Shown here piece after piece: positions 15,683 through 25,875 of a DNA stretch of 64,000 nt (positions are counted from its first letter, which is position 1; each line of letters starts with the position of its first letter). Source of the stretch: a virus; the IMG/VR virus record IMGVR_UViG_3300048591_000242, positions 62,001 to 126,000 of that record; one strand, given 5' to 3'. Position numbers and translations under genes: made by a program. The notes beneath the pieces are model-generated. The model was not told where the DNA came from, did no database searches, and was given only the letters and a program-made list of their open reading frames with translations.

Positions 15683-16150
15683 ATGAATAGAATTTATGGC
15701 GACCTATTGGATGAAGCAGAAACTGGACTATATGGCGCAGTATTACAAGGATGTAATTGCTTTAATACCATGGGTGCATTTCTAGCATTACAAATTAAAA
15801 ACAGATGGCCGGAGGTATATGCCGCTGACCTTAGAACTGTAAAGGGAGATATACACAAACTGGGTACATATACCAGTGCGGTAGTAGAAAGGCGCAATGC
15901 CAGATTCACTGTATATAACTTATATACCCAGTATCGGTATGGCTCCCCTAGAGAAAGACATTTTAATCCGGATGCCCTACGTATGGCACTTATGCGACTA
16001 CGAAATGAGCTGTCTCCGGATACCAGAATACTTTCCCCATTAATAGGTACAGGTGGTGGTGGCTATCGCTGGCGACATGTGTCTAAGATATTTGATGAAG
16101 AGTTACCTGGATGGGATATAACCTTTATATCCTTACCGGATAGTTTTTAA
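15683..16150 (+). CDS. Macro-domain protein (ADP-ribose-1''-phosphatase-like)
   Basis: A 155-residue single macro domain. The N-terminal GDLLD (6-10), the nucleotide-binding segment QGCNCFNTMGAFLA (22-35), the LGTYTSAVV strand, and the phosphate-loop IGTGGGGYRW near residues 121-130 fit the Poa1/ADP-ribose-1''-phosphatase branch. Macro domains bind or hydrolyse ADP-ribose derivatives. In a phage this could clear ADP-ribose products or reverse ADP-ribosylation used by host defence; that use is inference. It starts after TAGGAG in an early-type operon and ends before a 26-bp palindrome. Confidence 0.82.
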   Translation: MNRIYGDLLDEAETGLYGAVLQGCNCFNTMGAFLALQIKNRWPEVYAADLRTVKGDIHKLGTYTSAVVERRNARFTVYNLYTQYRYGSPRERHFNPDALRMALMRLRNELSPDTRILSPLIGTGGGGYRWRHVSKIFDEELPGWDITFISLPDSF

Positions 16151-16162
16151 TCTATATACCTC

Positions 16163-16193
16163 TATGTCTCTCTGGGCTATATAGCCCAGAGAG
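16163..16193 (+). terminator. 26-bp perfect palindrome after the macro-domain gene
   Basis: CTCTCTGGGCTAT and ATAGCCCAGAGAG (16168-16193) are exact reverse complements without a spacer. TATGTCT lies on the 5' side at 16163. It may form a stem-loop terminator or cruciform; there is no T-run directly after it. Confidence 0.55.
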
Positions 16194-16230
16194 ATTATAT
16201 AGCCCCCTATTCTTTTTATTGAGGTTTATC

Positions 16231-17331
16231 ATGAGATCACCTTTAAAACCTTCTGTGTTTAGTACAGCTCCAGAGGATGTATCTGAAGTAGTAGACGTAT
16301 ATTCCAGCAATGAGGTAAAAGAAGCTTCAGTGCCTAATACGGTAAAAGCTTTACAGACTAAGAGGAATGAAGACCTACCTACCTCACCAAGTAAAACCAG
16401 TAAAGCAGTAGAAAAAGAAGCTGTAGCTATACATACCAAAAAGATACTGTCTTCTAACCTATCTCCTAATGAGAAGGTACAACATTTAGATGAAAAGGCA
16501 AAGATTTCAGACTATTTAGCTACTGGAGCCAGTTCTAATAAAATAGTAAATATGTTAGATACTCCTCTGCCTAAAAATATAGAGCCCTACGACTTTTTAA
16601 AGAGGGTCGGTAGTAACTCCTTCATAGATGTCAAAAACAGCTTAGCGGCCACCTCAGGGGGCTTGCTGGGCGAGGATTACTCAGAGCTTATGCCCGCTGA
16701 CCTAACTACCTATATGGATCAAGCTTTAGCCTTTATGGATTTAGCCGAATTAAATCACCTATTGTGTCCAGGGGAACTACTTACCGGCAACCATATATCT
16801 ACCGCTTTACGCACTGGAAAAGGCATGATAGATATACGTAAGTACATAGGCTGTAACAAAGGTAAGCCCACAATAGACTTTACCGGCATACAGAGTGAAT
16901 ATTTACCTACAGCGGTACGCTCCCATGTAAATGCTGCTGCCGACGTAGGTGCCTACGACGTTATGGTGGATGTACTAAACGATACTCAGGAAGTGGCACA
17001 CACTGCTGCCTATAAAAAGGAAGTAACGGATAAACTATTATCCAACTACAAGCATAAACCAAAAACTTCTCAAAGTGATCACGCTAATAACGGTACTGAC
17101 TTTGTAGATGCATTGCTTACTATGGATGATAGCTGGGGTAGCTACAATAGAGACGGCTCTACAGTAAGCGATATCTCAGTGTTCTCTAAGGCCTCTCCAG
17201 ATGCTCTAGATGTATTAGCGGCAGACCCTAGAACGTCACAGGATGCTTTAATAGCTAAAGATATTTCTGTAAAGAAAACTAGTTATAAGGAACATGCTTC
17301 TAATACCTATCCTCTATTAAAAACAGCATAA
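16231..17331 (+). CDS. Unknown protein, 366 aa
   Basis: I do not recognise this protein. The first 100 residues are low-complexity, rich in Ser, Thr, Lys and Glu (TSPSKTSKAVEKEAVA). The rest is helical with Asp- and Ala-rich segments. It starts at an ATG after GAGGT; a TTG four codons earlier is possible. Its position opposite a virion protein gene would fit a virion or assembly factor, without direct proof. Confidence 0.62.
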   Translation: MRSPLKPSVFSTAPEDVSEVVDVYSSNEVKEASVPNTVKALQTKRNEDLPTSPSKTSKAVEKEAVAIHTKKILSSNLSPNEKVQHLDEKAKISDYLATGASSNKIVNMLDTPLPKNIEPYDFLKRVGSNSFIDVKNSLAATSGGLLGEDYSELMPADLTTYMDQALAFMDLAELNHLLCPGELLTGNHISTALRTGKGMIDIRKYIGCNKGKPTIDFTGIQSEYLPTAVRSHVNAAADVGAYDVMVDVLNDTQEVAHTAAYKKEVTDKLLSNYKHKPKTSQSDHANNGTDFVDALLTMDDSWGSYNRDGSTVSDISVFSKASPDALDVLAADPRTSQDALIAKDISVKKTSYKEHASNTYPLLKTA

Positions 17332-17375
17332 AGCATACTCTAGTACACCACATGGTGTACTAGAGCGTTATGCCG
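17324..17375. terminator. Symmetric bidirectional terminator with TATGCYG on both strands
   Basis: CTCTAGTACACC (17338-17349) pairs perfectly with GGTGTACTAGAG (17354-17365). TATGCCG follows at 17369-17375. CAGCATA at 17324-17330, the reverse complement of TATGCTG, overlaps the stop codon of the plus-strand gene. It separates convergent genes. Confidence 0.78.
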
Positions 17376-17377
17376 CA

Positions 17378-19462
17378 TTAATCAAATCTAGCTGTACCTC
17401 TATATACAGATTTCAGTACGTTACCAGCCTCTGTACCTGCAAAGTAGTTAGCCCAACTAGAAGGAGACATCCACGTACTAATGTCAGCCATTTGATTACG
17501 CCAAGCTAGTCGCATTTTAGGTACAAAATAGAACTGGTCATATAACCGTAATCCACCTAAAGCAGCCATGTAGTCAGAGGCTACTGTATCCTCATCAAAC
17601 ATAGACAGTGATAATAGATCTAACGGACCAGCTATATCGGTAATTGGTATATGCATAATCTTGTTTAGGTTTATTACACTAAACGATACATCTACTGAGG
17701 TAGGTAAGCCATCAGCAGACCAACCTATGCCACCAGTACCACGCTCTATACTTATACTGTCAATTATACCCATTCTAATAATGTTACGTCCCTCACTATG
17801 TAGGTTACACAGAAAAGGAGAGGCATATGAGTTCTTACCGGTACTTCTAGGTAAAGCTCCAGCTAGTAACATACAAAGAGGAATATAAATGTTAGTCAGA
17901 ATAGATAGCTTATTTCCATAAGGAGTAGCTAGCTTTATGGTGTAACTATTTTTAGGTAAATCCGCAGTAGAGTCTTCCCAGAAGTCAGGCATATCTACAA
18001 AGGCAGAGCCGCCCATAGCAGCTAACCCGCTAAGACCTACACTGACTAAACCACCTTCTACAAAATCTCCTATAGCAGTACCTATAGATTCTAATGCATT
18101 GAATAATGGGTTATCACCTAAATTTCCTCCAGCAAAGTTAAACTTAAAACTTCTAGCCTTAGAAGAAGCTGAGTTAACCATACTCTCTACATCAGATGAT
18201 CTAGTACTATTGCTAAAGGATTCACTAGTGGAACCTTCATAATCCACATTAAACGTAACGAATGCCGAACCGTCATTTAATTCTCTTTGAAAGTAATCAC
18301 CATTAGTCTTAGGATCGTCCCAGGGTTTAGCTACCTCTATACGGTTTTTAGCGTATACGGCCGCTGCCTCTCTAGCCGCTTTGGCGTCCGTGGCAGTGTT
18401 GGCTTTCATAGGGGTTTCTTGTTTACTAAGACCACTATCTCCCTTACCTATTAAACTTTCCTTATAAAAGGTATCTAGGTAAGTAGGTAAGGAATACGTC
18501 TTATTGTAACTCTCTGCTCTAGGTGGATCTAGCTTAGAATTAAGATAAGCGGTGATCTTCTCACTATAATTTGCATAGTCGCCACCAGACTCCGCTATAG
18601 CTTTTAATCTTTGTTGGTGCTGGTTAGCTAGCTTCTGTGCTCTACTGGCAATGGAGTATATATCTATACCGCCGTCACTGCGCATAAAGTCAGGTAACAT
18701 ACGGTTTAGTACCCGTACCTCATCATCATCTAAACCATCCGAGTAATTCATCTTCTTAGAGGGATCTGTATCAGTTATATCCGTACCGTCTAGACCAGAT
18801 GGATCTGGACCCTCTACTAAACCCATATTTACCGCTATACGGTTTACTAGTACGGATACGGCAGTCCAGTATAAAGGCATAGTAGGTTTTAAGTAGCAAA
18901 ACTTACTATACGGGTTACCCCCTGCAAATGAGACTAGTCTACTTACTACGTTGCTAGCTCCCATTATTAACTGAAATGGTAAAGTCAATAAGAAGCCAGC
19001 CGCTCTACCTGCCGTAAATGCAAAAGGCGTACTGTCTCCAGAGTTTACTAAATGGCCTATCTCGTGGTCGTAGAATCTGGTAAAGAAGTTTGTCATGGAG
19101 TTATAGGCAGGTACTCCAAATGACATGTGTATTCTCTGAGCATTATCATCTATGGCCTCAGAGTAATATTCACCCATACCCTTACTGGAGCTAGCTAGTC
19201 CAGGTAACTTAGGATCAGCCCATCTAGTAAACTGTGGTCTTGGGTTTATTGCAAAATTACCCCCTGGGGTAGTGTCCGTATATTTTATCTCAGCGGAGCT
19301 ATAGGTTCTACCTTTCTTTTCATTTGATCTGGCAGTAAGCTTAGCTGCTACTACAGCTCCTTCATCTAGGTTAACTGAACCAGGTATAAAGAACGCCTGC
19401 TTTACCCAGTTTCGATCTGAGCTTATATTGTTAATATCTAAGTTAATCGTGGAATTTGACAT
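17378..19462 (-). CDS. Virion structural protein, probably tail or baseplate, 694 aa
   Basis: A 694-residue protein directly behind the tape-measure-like gene on the same strand, so it is most likely a tail component. It contains DHEIGHLVNSGDSTPF near residue 132, hydrophobic and glycine-rich stretches around residues 150-180 and 460-490, and a polar, Ala-rich linker near 350. It has no enzymatic motif I can defend; HEIGH resembles a zinc-protease HExxH only partly, since it reads HEIGH in a region without the rest of that family. It starts after GGAGGGG. The assignment comes from context. Confidence 0.6.
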   Translation of the reverse strand: MSNSTINLDINNISSDRNWVKQAFFIPGSVNLDEGAVVAAKLTARSNEKKGRTYSSAEIKYTDTTPGGNFAINPRPQFTRWADPKLPGLASSSKGMGEYYSEAIDDNAQRIHMSFGVPAYNSMTNFFTRFYDHEIGHLVNSGDSTPFAFTAGRAAGFLLTLPFQLIMGASNVVSRLVSFAGGNPYSKFCYLKPTMPLYWTAVSVLVNRIAVNMGLVEGPDPSGLDGTDITDTDPSKKMNYSDGLDDDEVRVLNRMLPDFMRSDGGIDIYSIASRAQKLANQHQQRLKAIAESGGDYANYSEKITAYLNSKLDPPRAESYNKTYSLPTYLDTFYKESLIGKGDSGLSKQETPMKANTATDAKAAREAAAVYAKNRIEVAKPWDDPKTNGDYFQRELNDGSAFVTFNVDYEGSTSESFSNSTRSSDVESMVNSASSKARSFKFNFAGGNLGDNPLFNALESIGTAIGDFVEGGLVSVGLSGLAAMGGSAFVDMPDFWEDSTADLPKNSYTIKLATPYGNKLSILTNIYIPLCMLLAGALPRSTGKNSYASPFLCNLHSEGRNIIRMGIIDSISIERGTGGIGWSADGLPTSVDVSFSVINLNKIMHIPITDIAGPLDLLSLSMFDEDTVASDYMAALGGLRLYDQFYFVPKMRLAWRNQMADISTWMSPSSWANYFAGTEAGNVLKSVYRGTARFD

Positions 19463-19520
19463 AAAAGATTTTCCCCTCCAAAGCCAAGAATAATGTCACG
19501 TCCATGTGACTGTATTCACT

Positions 19521-22500
19521 TTACTGATCGTAATTTAAAACCCCAGTAGTGTATTGGGTTTTACCCCAACTGTTACCGGGTCCTTGTTTGGATTTATTAG
19601 CTACGGGCTTAGTAGTTTTAGTTTCATTATTTTCTCCCTTAGAAACCTCTATTACCCTCTGTTCAGATATAGCCATTAGCAGAGCATCTAGCTTCTCAAT
19701 AACTACCTTTTGTCCAGCTATCTGAGTATTACGCTGCTCTCCTGCTTTATTAGCTAAAGCTTCTTGAGACTTAAGCATAGTACTTACCAGAACATCTGTC
19801 TTATCTGTAGCTACCGACAAAGAAGGCTTCTCCTTTGTCTCACTGGAGCTTAACTTAGCCAGCATGTCAGCTAACTCTACGGCGGCACCGGCCACCATAC
19901 GACGTCTACCAAACTCAGGGAAGACGTCTTCTGGACCACCCATGCCTCCTGCCTCATACTCTTCAAAGTCAGCAGATTCACGGATATTGTCTTTAGCCAC
20001 CATAGTAGCTACAGCAGAAGTACCCTTAACTTCAGGTATATCCATATCCTGCTTAGCTAATCCCTCTAAACGTTTATTTCTATCATTTAGCTCCTTTTGT
20101 AATGCAGTTTTAATGCTGGGTTCTACTGAGGCCAATGGGTCCATAGGTTTGTTGTCCTTACCTATGTGCTCAAAGCGCAGATGTGGTCCGGTACTATTAC
20201 CCGTACTACCTACATACCCTATAAGCTGTCCTTTAGTAACAGTACCGCCTACAGTAAGGTTATCATCAAAATCACTAAGATGGCCGTATCTAGTACTAGT
20301 GCCGTCTGGGTGCTCTATGTAAATTACCTTACCGGCAGTTTTGCTATTACCCTTACGTACTACCACACCCTCCATGGCAGAGACTACATCAGTGCCCATA
20401 GGGGCAGCTATGTCTATACCTGTGTGATTCCGTTTTGTTCCATCAAAAGGATCATCTCGCTCTCCAAATTCAGAAGTAAGCATACCTGTAGATAAAGGTA
20501 ACAAAATGTTTTCTTTATCGTTTATGTCCTTCTTGTTTAGATCGCTATATTGACCAGCATTACGGATAACGTTATCTAGTGATACATAGCTAGCTTCGTC
20601 CTTATAATCCTCCCCTATATCAGCAGAAGAACGCATTTTAGACTTAGCTAGACTAATATTACTTTTAGCTTTAGCAGAGGTCTCTACTGGTTTAGGTAAG
20701 ATAGACAATGGATCAAAGTCATCCAACTCCTTAGTTGTATCTAAGGAGGCTATTAAAGCTTTTACATATTCAGATATAAGCTCTACGTTACTTTCTATCT
20801 TAGTACCTTTCTTAGGAGAAGCTGTCCATCTATAAGGATCTACTCCTGTCTCTCTAATATCCTTTTCAGTAAACTGCACTGAAGTAATATACTTAAGCTT
20901 CATGGAATCATCTAACTCATCATCCACGTCATCTAAGTCTACACCGCTATCCATACCCTTAAGTACAGCTAGGTGTGTGAAGAACACAGGTACAAACCTT
21001 TTAGTAAACCAGGTACCCCATTGTACAGCGTCTGCCTCATTATCCAGAAACATACCAAAATCTTCAGCATATTCCTTAAAGAACCAAGCTACATCTTCAT
21101 CCAATGAAGGTACATTACCACTCCAGCTAATTTCACTTAAAGCGCCGTCTTCTAATCTACGAATGCAATAGATTAACTCCTCATCATTAAGTTTAGCACC
21201 GTATTGTAAAAACCTAAGTCCCTCTAATGGCTCTACACTACTACCGTACGAAAGGTGCTTATACAGCTTATAGCCACCATAGGCTAATCCCCCTATAGCA
21301 GCAGCACCTAATACTAAAGGCAGTACACCTACTGAGGCTATTGCTCCTCCTACAGTAGCCGCTCCGCTACTAATAGCCGCTGTAGTAGCCGCTGTAGCCG
21401 TAGTGGCTGCCGTAGCTACACCGCTAGGTATGAGCATACCGGCCGCTCGTATAGCGGCACCACCGGCACCACCTAGCAGACCTAATGCTTTGCTGCCCCC
21501 GGACTTTAACATCCCGCCCAGTTTAGCTAACTTACCACCTTTAGTTTTAGGTTTGCCGTCTTTACCCATATCAGGTAAATCAGGGCCTCCGCCAAATATA
21601 CTACCTAAAGCCTTACCGCCTAAAAGCATAGCCACTAAATCACCTATTTTAGAAACAGCTCCACCTACCATACCGGCTACACCGGCTATAGCTTTGGTTA
21701 GGAAATCAAAAGGACTTTCCTTCTCTTTCTTTTCTTTAGTAGGCTTAGATTCAGCTTTAGCATCTGACGCAGCTTCCGCCTTTGCTTTACGCCTAGCCAG
21801 TATAGCTCTCCAACTATTATCTCTAAGCCCATCGTCGTCACTGTCCCCTGAGATCTTTCTTTTGGCTTCAGCTACGGTGTTGGTAGAGATAGTCTTAAGG
21901 GTCTCTAAGGATTCAGCCATATAGGCCTTTATGGAATACTTTTCAGTATCATCCTCATCCCTAGTATCTATCTCCCCAGTTCGAGTATAGCTATTTTGCT
22001 GCTGACTTTCCTCCTCTTCTATTCTACCACTGCGTTTACCCATGGGTATGGCGGTACCATCTGGAGTAACTACTATTGGATCAGATTCATTGTAGTCGTC
22101 ATAGTCGGTATTATCATTAGAGATGTGTTTATATATTCTATCTAAATAACCTACCTGTTTGTTTAGAATGGCGTTAGTTTCATCTAAACCTATAAACCCA
22201 GGTAACTTAAAATCAGACAGGCTATCTCGTACTGATCCCGCAGCATTAGCAAATAGATTCTTACCAGCAGACAGTTGCTCCAGTATCCATTCTTTAGCGT
22301 CTATACCGTCTGGTATTTTAAACTTACCGGATTCTATTAGTTTATTTATAGCCTCCGGATTCATCTGCTTTATGCGATCCATCATAGCGGTAGGGTCAAA
22401 GCTTGGGTTGTTTATGGTATTAGCCTTAATCATCTCTATTACCTGAGCATGATCTAAACCTTTAAATCTACCAGTAACGCCCTTAGCTACATCCATACCT

Positions 22501-25500
22501 CTGTCGTATACATCTCCTATTACTCTAGCCCCTGTCTTATAGGAAGACTTTACTAGATCTAAAGCTTTCCTTCCAGCGGATAGACCTAATCCAGATGCCT
22601 TCTTAAGGTAAGCCCCTATTAAGCCTCTGGCTCCTTTAGTCTCTATGGAAATGCCGAATCTATCCACCAATCCTCTGGTATACTCGGCCATAGACAGTAT
22701 CATGTTTCCATCTATATCAACAACGTCACCATCTATCTCATCCATAGTTAGAATAGGCTCCCCTGTCTTCTTAGAGAAATATCCGCCATTACGCATAATT
22801 ACTGCTTTTAACCTGGGTGTATCCTCACCGACTACATAAGCATCTCTTAGGGTATTTGCTCTTTTACGGATAAAGTCTAATACCTTTCCGGGTAACTTAG
22901 CTACTCCTTCTATTATGTTAGCCTGCATATTAAATGCGGCTTTAAAGGGGGCTACTATAGCTGAGAATATAGATCTGTCTTCCTTGGCAAGATAGTTCTT
23001 CATGGACTCGTGTATATTACCTAAAACAGAGCCTCCCATGGATAGACCGGTCTTAGTAATGTTAGCCATACCTTCATAGAAGTTTCCTACTAAGCTAACA
23101 AACTTACCTGCCCCAGATTTCAAACCAGAAACAAAGTTAGTGGGTTTAATAAAACCTTCTTTACCAGTAAGAGCATATACAGTGTTACCACCTGCAGCCG
23201 CGACCTGTTCTAGAAGCACATGGTTTGTTTTGAAATTATCATTAATAGCATCTAGCAATAAATGAAAGTCAAAACTCTTACCTACTTCGTTCTCCGGTAA
23301 ATCCATAGTTACAGCTAACGCCCTAGAGCCGGAATCACCTATTCTCCATTTCTTATCCAACTCCTCTACTAGATCACCACGATGTTTGTCCAGTACCTTA
23401 GATATAGACTCTTCATCTATAGAAGCAGATACGTTAAAACTAGAAGGTAAGGATTCTCTATCCAGTGGCATTTTTGCCTGACTATCTACCACTGTTCTTG
23501 GAGCATAGTTGCTTCTGGTAAAAGACCGCATTGTGTCAGATACATTCGCTACTTCGTCTCTACCGGAGAAACGTTTAGCGATAAGTGCGTTATCTACCTT
23601 ATCTCCTTTCTCGGTGTTCGTGATTATACCTAGATTTCTAAGAATTTCCTTTTCGCCAGTACTATGGTATTTGGATAATGCACTAGTTAGCTCACCGGAG
23701 ATATCACCCAAAGACTTAAGCTTCTTATCTAGCTCTAAAATAGCACCGGCACTTAAATCTTTCTTACCAGACAATGCCGCATCTATTTCCTTAGCATCCT
23801 CATCCTTTATGCTTTTGTCTAAACTATCCAGCTTAAACATATCCATCTTAAAGCGATCTGCTCGCTCACCACTTATAAGAAGTTGATCTATAAGGGACTC
23901 GGTAGCAGACTCACTTAGTTTGGTATCACCTAAGATATTACCGGCTAACTCTCTGGCCTCTTCCCTGCGCTTAGTAATCTTCTCTGAATCAAATACCTTT
24001 CTACCCACAATGTCAGAAGCATCATTTAAACCTATGAAACTTTCCGTGTCGGTAGAAAACACTAATCTATCGTTTTCTGTACCAGTAGCTATATTAGTTA
24101 CTTGCTGCAAAATACGTGATAGATATCCCGGAATAACCTCTATCCAGGTTCTACGCATAAGGTTATCCATACTACCAATCTGATCGGTAGCTGAACTACT
24201 TAACGTATTTAGTATCTTCTTCTGGTTATTTAACTCAGGCATTAGCTCACGTAAGGTTTGAAGAATCATACCGTCTTCATTCTTACTAGATTCAAAGCGC
24301 AAACCTTTCTTAGCTAGATCTTCACTGATTACTTCATTGCCAAACTCATCATAAAGAGCACCTTTTATATCAGAGGATTTCTTTATAACCGGACTATCTT
24401 CATCTGGGCCACTACGATAGCCGCCCTTACGTAATTCTTCTCCAGATAAAATTAATTCACCAGTTTCAGAATTATAAACATCCTTATTTGCAAATTTAGA
24501 GGCTAGCCTATTAGCTAACTCGATACCGGGTACAGAAGACAAGTCTATACCTATATCCTCTCCTCTACCAAACTCTGAAGCCAGTTGCGGTATGTTATTG
24601 ATAAGGTACTGTAACTGAGCCGAGCTTTCCATTAGCTTAGGATTAGCGCGTAGCTTCTCCCCTAGAATCGTAGCTAACTTACTAGCGCCTTTCCCTACAG
24701 CGGAATCAGCTAATAAACCACCGCCCATAGCTAACTTATCTATGCCCATCTCATCCATTTCTACGGACATACTGACGGCGTCAGCAGCACTACCCATAGC
24801 GTCATTTACAGTACTTACCCAGTCCTTTACCTTACCTTTGATGTTACCGGCTATCTTACCGCCAAACTTACTAAAGAATGTAGTGGCGCTTTCAGAAGCA
24901 GATCCCAATAACTGCTCAGTCATTATTCTGGCATAGTTCTCACTCATCTGAATCTTAAGTGGCTCAGGTAGAGCAGAGTTCTTAGTAATGGCATCCAACT
25001 GTTGTCTGGTTGTATCGGCTGAAGTTTTATTAAGAGACAGCATATCCTTAAGAATGAAATACTGTCTCATTTGTAAATCTAGACTCTTACGCTGATAGTT
25101 TTCTAGAATAGTATCCTGATATCCTACGAGCCTACTAATACCCTTAGATATGTTTTCTATACCACCTAATGACTCAGCGTGTCTTACATTTTCAAGTTCA
25201 GAGTCTTTAATGCTTTTTAGAATCTCAAATTCGTCTTTCTTACCCTCTACTTCCTCTCGCTTACCGAATACATCCATCATGGAAGCTTGTATAGAGGCTT
25301 CCACTGGATCTATGGTAGGGGCAGACTGTCCTTTATCTGCAAAATTCTTTAACTTATCAGAAGCCCACTTAGGTAAGACTTTATCTATAGTAGCTGACTT
25401 CTTGTTAATTATAGAACGCAATGCCTCGGCAGCAGGCTCTAACTCTTTCTTGGCGGAATCATATAAGTCGCTACCTACGGATAAGGCATTGTCCGCTATG

Positions 25501-25721
25501 TCTATGGCTGACGAGTAGCCTTCCGGCAAAGCATGAGCTTTTACTGCCTTACCTATAGTTCTAGCCACGGATGTAGATAATACACTATCCAGCGCTCCAC
25601 TAGCTATTCTCTGTACAGGGGTACGATCATCTCTTACCTGATCATTCATGGGGTTGTAGTCTAAATCATCATCCCCTTCAAAGCCTGACCAGTCTGAATC
25701 AAAGTCAAAATCATCAGACAT
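19521..25721 (-). CDS. Tape-measure-like virion protein with a C-terminal M23 peptidase domain
   Basis: A 2066-residue protein, the longest in the window. It is mostly helical and charged, with an Ala/Gly-rich hydrophobic stretch near residues 1430-1480, as expected for a tape-measure protein that sets tail length and enters the cell envelope. Residues about 1750-1860 form an M23/LytM endopeptidase-like domain: SEFGERDDP, then NHTGIDIAAP (His1766, Asp1770), RYGHLSD, and GPHLRFEH (1846-1853). The usual HLHFE motif is HLRFE here, so one expected zinc ligand is replaced by Arg1849. The phiKZ gp181 protein is similarly long and carries a wall-degrading activity. The ATG follows GAGGAG; a GTG three codons earlier is less likely. 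Confidence 0.82.
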   Translation of the reverse strand: MSDDFDFDSDWSGFEGDDDLDYNPMNDQVRDDRTPVQRIASGALDSVLSTSVARTIGKAVKAHALPEGYSSAIDIADNALSVGSDLYDSAKKELEPAAEALRSIINKKSATIDKVLPKWASDKLKNFADKGQSAPTIDPVEASIQASMMDVFGKREEVEGKKDEFEILKSIKDSELENVRHAESLGGIENISKGISRLVGYQDTILENYQRKSLDLQMRQYFILKDMLSLNKTSADTTRQQLDAITKNSALPEPLKIQMSENYARIMTEQLLGSASESATTFFSKFGGKIAGNIKGKVKDWVSTVNDAMGSAADAVSMSVEMDEMGIDKLAMGGGLLADSAVGKGASKLATILGEKLRANPKLMESSAQLQYLINNIPQLASEFGRGEDIGIDLSSVPGIELANRLASKFANKDVYNSETGELILSGEELRKGGYRSGPDEDSPVIKKSSDIKGALYDEFGNEVISEDLAKKGLRFESSKNEDGMILQTLRELMPELNNQKKILNTLSSSATDQIGSMDNLMRRTWIEVIPGYLSRILQQVTNIATGTENDRLVFSTDTESFIGLNDASDIVGRKVFDSEKITKRREEARELAGNILGDTKLSESATESLIDQLLISGERADRFKMDMFKLDSLDKSIKDEDAKEIDAALSGKKDLSAGAILELDKKLKSLGDISGELTSALSKYHSTGEKEILRNLGIITNTEKGDKVDNALIAKRFSGRDEVANVSDTMRSFTRSNYAPRTVVDSQAKMPLDRESLPSSFNVSASIDEESISKVLDKHRGDLVEELDKKWRIGDSGSRALAVTMDLPENEVGKSFDFHLLLDAINDNFKTNHVLLEQVAAAGGNTVYALTGKEGFIKPTNFVSGLKSGAGKFVSLVGNFYEGMANITKTGLSMGGSVLGNIHESMKNYLAKEDRSIFSAIVAPFKAAFNMQANIIEGVAKLPGKVLDFIRKRANTLRDAYVVGEDTPRLKAVIMRNGGYFSKKTGEPILTMDEIDGDVVDIDGNMILSMAEYTRGLVDRFGISIETKGARGLIGAYLKKASGLGLSAGRKALDLVKSSYKTGARVIGDVYDRGMDVAKGVTGRFKGLDHAQVIEMIKANTINNPSFDPTAMMDRIKQMNPEAINKLIESGKFKIPDGIDAKEWILEQLSAGKNLFANAAGSVRDSLSDFKLPGFIGLDETNAILNKQVGYLDRIYKHISNDNTDYDDYNESDPIVVTPDGTAIPMGKRSGRIEEEESQQQNSYTRTGEIDTRDEDDTEKYSIKAYMAESLETLKTISTNTVAEAKRKISGDSDDDGLRDNSWRAILARRKAKAEAASDAKAESKPTKEKKEKESPFDFLTKAIAGVAGMVGGAVSKIGDLVAMLLGGKALGSIFGGGPDLPDMGKDGKPKTKGGKLAKLGGMLKSGGSKALGLLGGAGGAAIRAAGMLIPSGVATAATTATAATTAAISSGAATVGGAIASVGVLPLVLGAAAIGGLAYGGYKLYKHLSYGSSVEPLEGLRFLQYGAKLNDEELIYCIRRLEDGALSEISWSGNVPSLDEDVAWFFKEYAEDFGMFLDNEADAVQWGTWFTKRFVPVFFTHLAVLKGMDSGVDLDDVDDELDDSMKLKYITSVQFTEKDIRETGVDPYRWTASPKKGTKIESNVELISEYVKALIASLDTTKELDDFDPLSILPKPVETSAKAKSNISLAKSKMRSSADIGEDYKDEASYVSLDNVIRNAGQYSDLNKKDINDKENILLPLSTGMLTSEFGERDDPFDGTKRNHTGIDIAAPMGTDVVSAMEGVVVRKGNSKTAGKVIYIEHPDGTSTRYGHLSDFDDNLTVGGTVTKGQLIGYVGSTGNSTGPHLRFEHIGKDNKPMDPLASVEPSIKTALQKELNDRNKRLEGLAKQDMDIPEVKGTSAVATMVAKDNIRESADFEEYEAGGMGGPEDVFPEFGRRRMVAGAAVELADMLAKLSSSETKEKPSLSVATDKTDVLVSTMLKSQEALANKAGEQRNTQIAGQKVVIEKLDALLMAISEQRVIEVSKGENNETKTTKPVANKSKQGPGNSWGKTQYTTGVLNYDQ

Positions 25722-25778
25722 ATAAAACACTCCTCTAAAACGCTATTGCATTTATAATACAAATGATTCCCCTAATGT

Positions 25779-25805
25779 TTCAATGGTTTCTTAGGTATAT
25801 ATAAC
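25779..25805 (+). promoter_or_regulatory. Early-type promoter with upstream TTCAATGGTTT
   Basis: TTAGGTATATATAAC at 25791-25805 is preceded one base earlier by TTCAATGGTTT (25779-25789). The same pair of blocks with the same spacing occurs at 63274-63300 before the tubulin gene. It lies 70 bases before the next start codon. Confidence 0.7.
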
Positions 25806-25875
25806 AGTACTGAAGGATAACAAAGTCCTTTGTTATGTTTTTTATTATAGGTATAACCTAAAAGGAAATACTAAT

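Noticed and set aside
17378-19462. HEIGH in the virion protein as a zinc-metalloprotease site.
   Set aside because: It fits HExxH only in its bare letters; no third ligand or supporting family sequence was seen.
19864-25518. Several long plus-strand frames (up to 173 residues) opposite the tape-measure gene.
   Set aside because: They are antisense to a clear 2066-residue gene, are rich in Ser, Pro and Leu as expected for a mirrored frame, and lack ribosome-binding sites.
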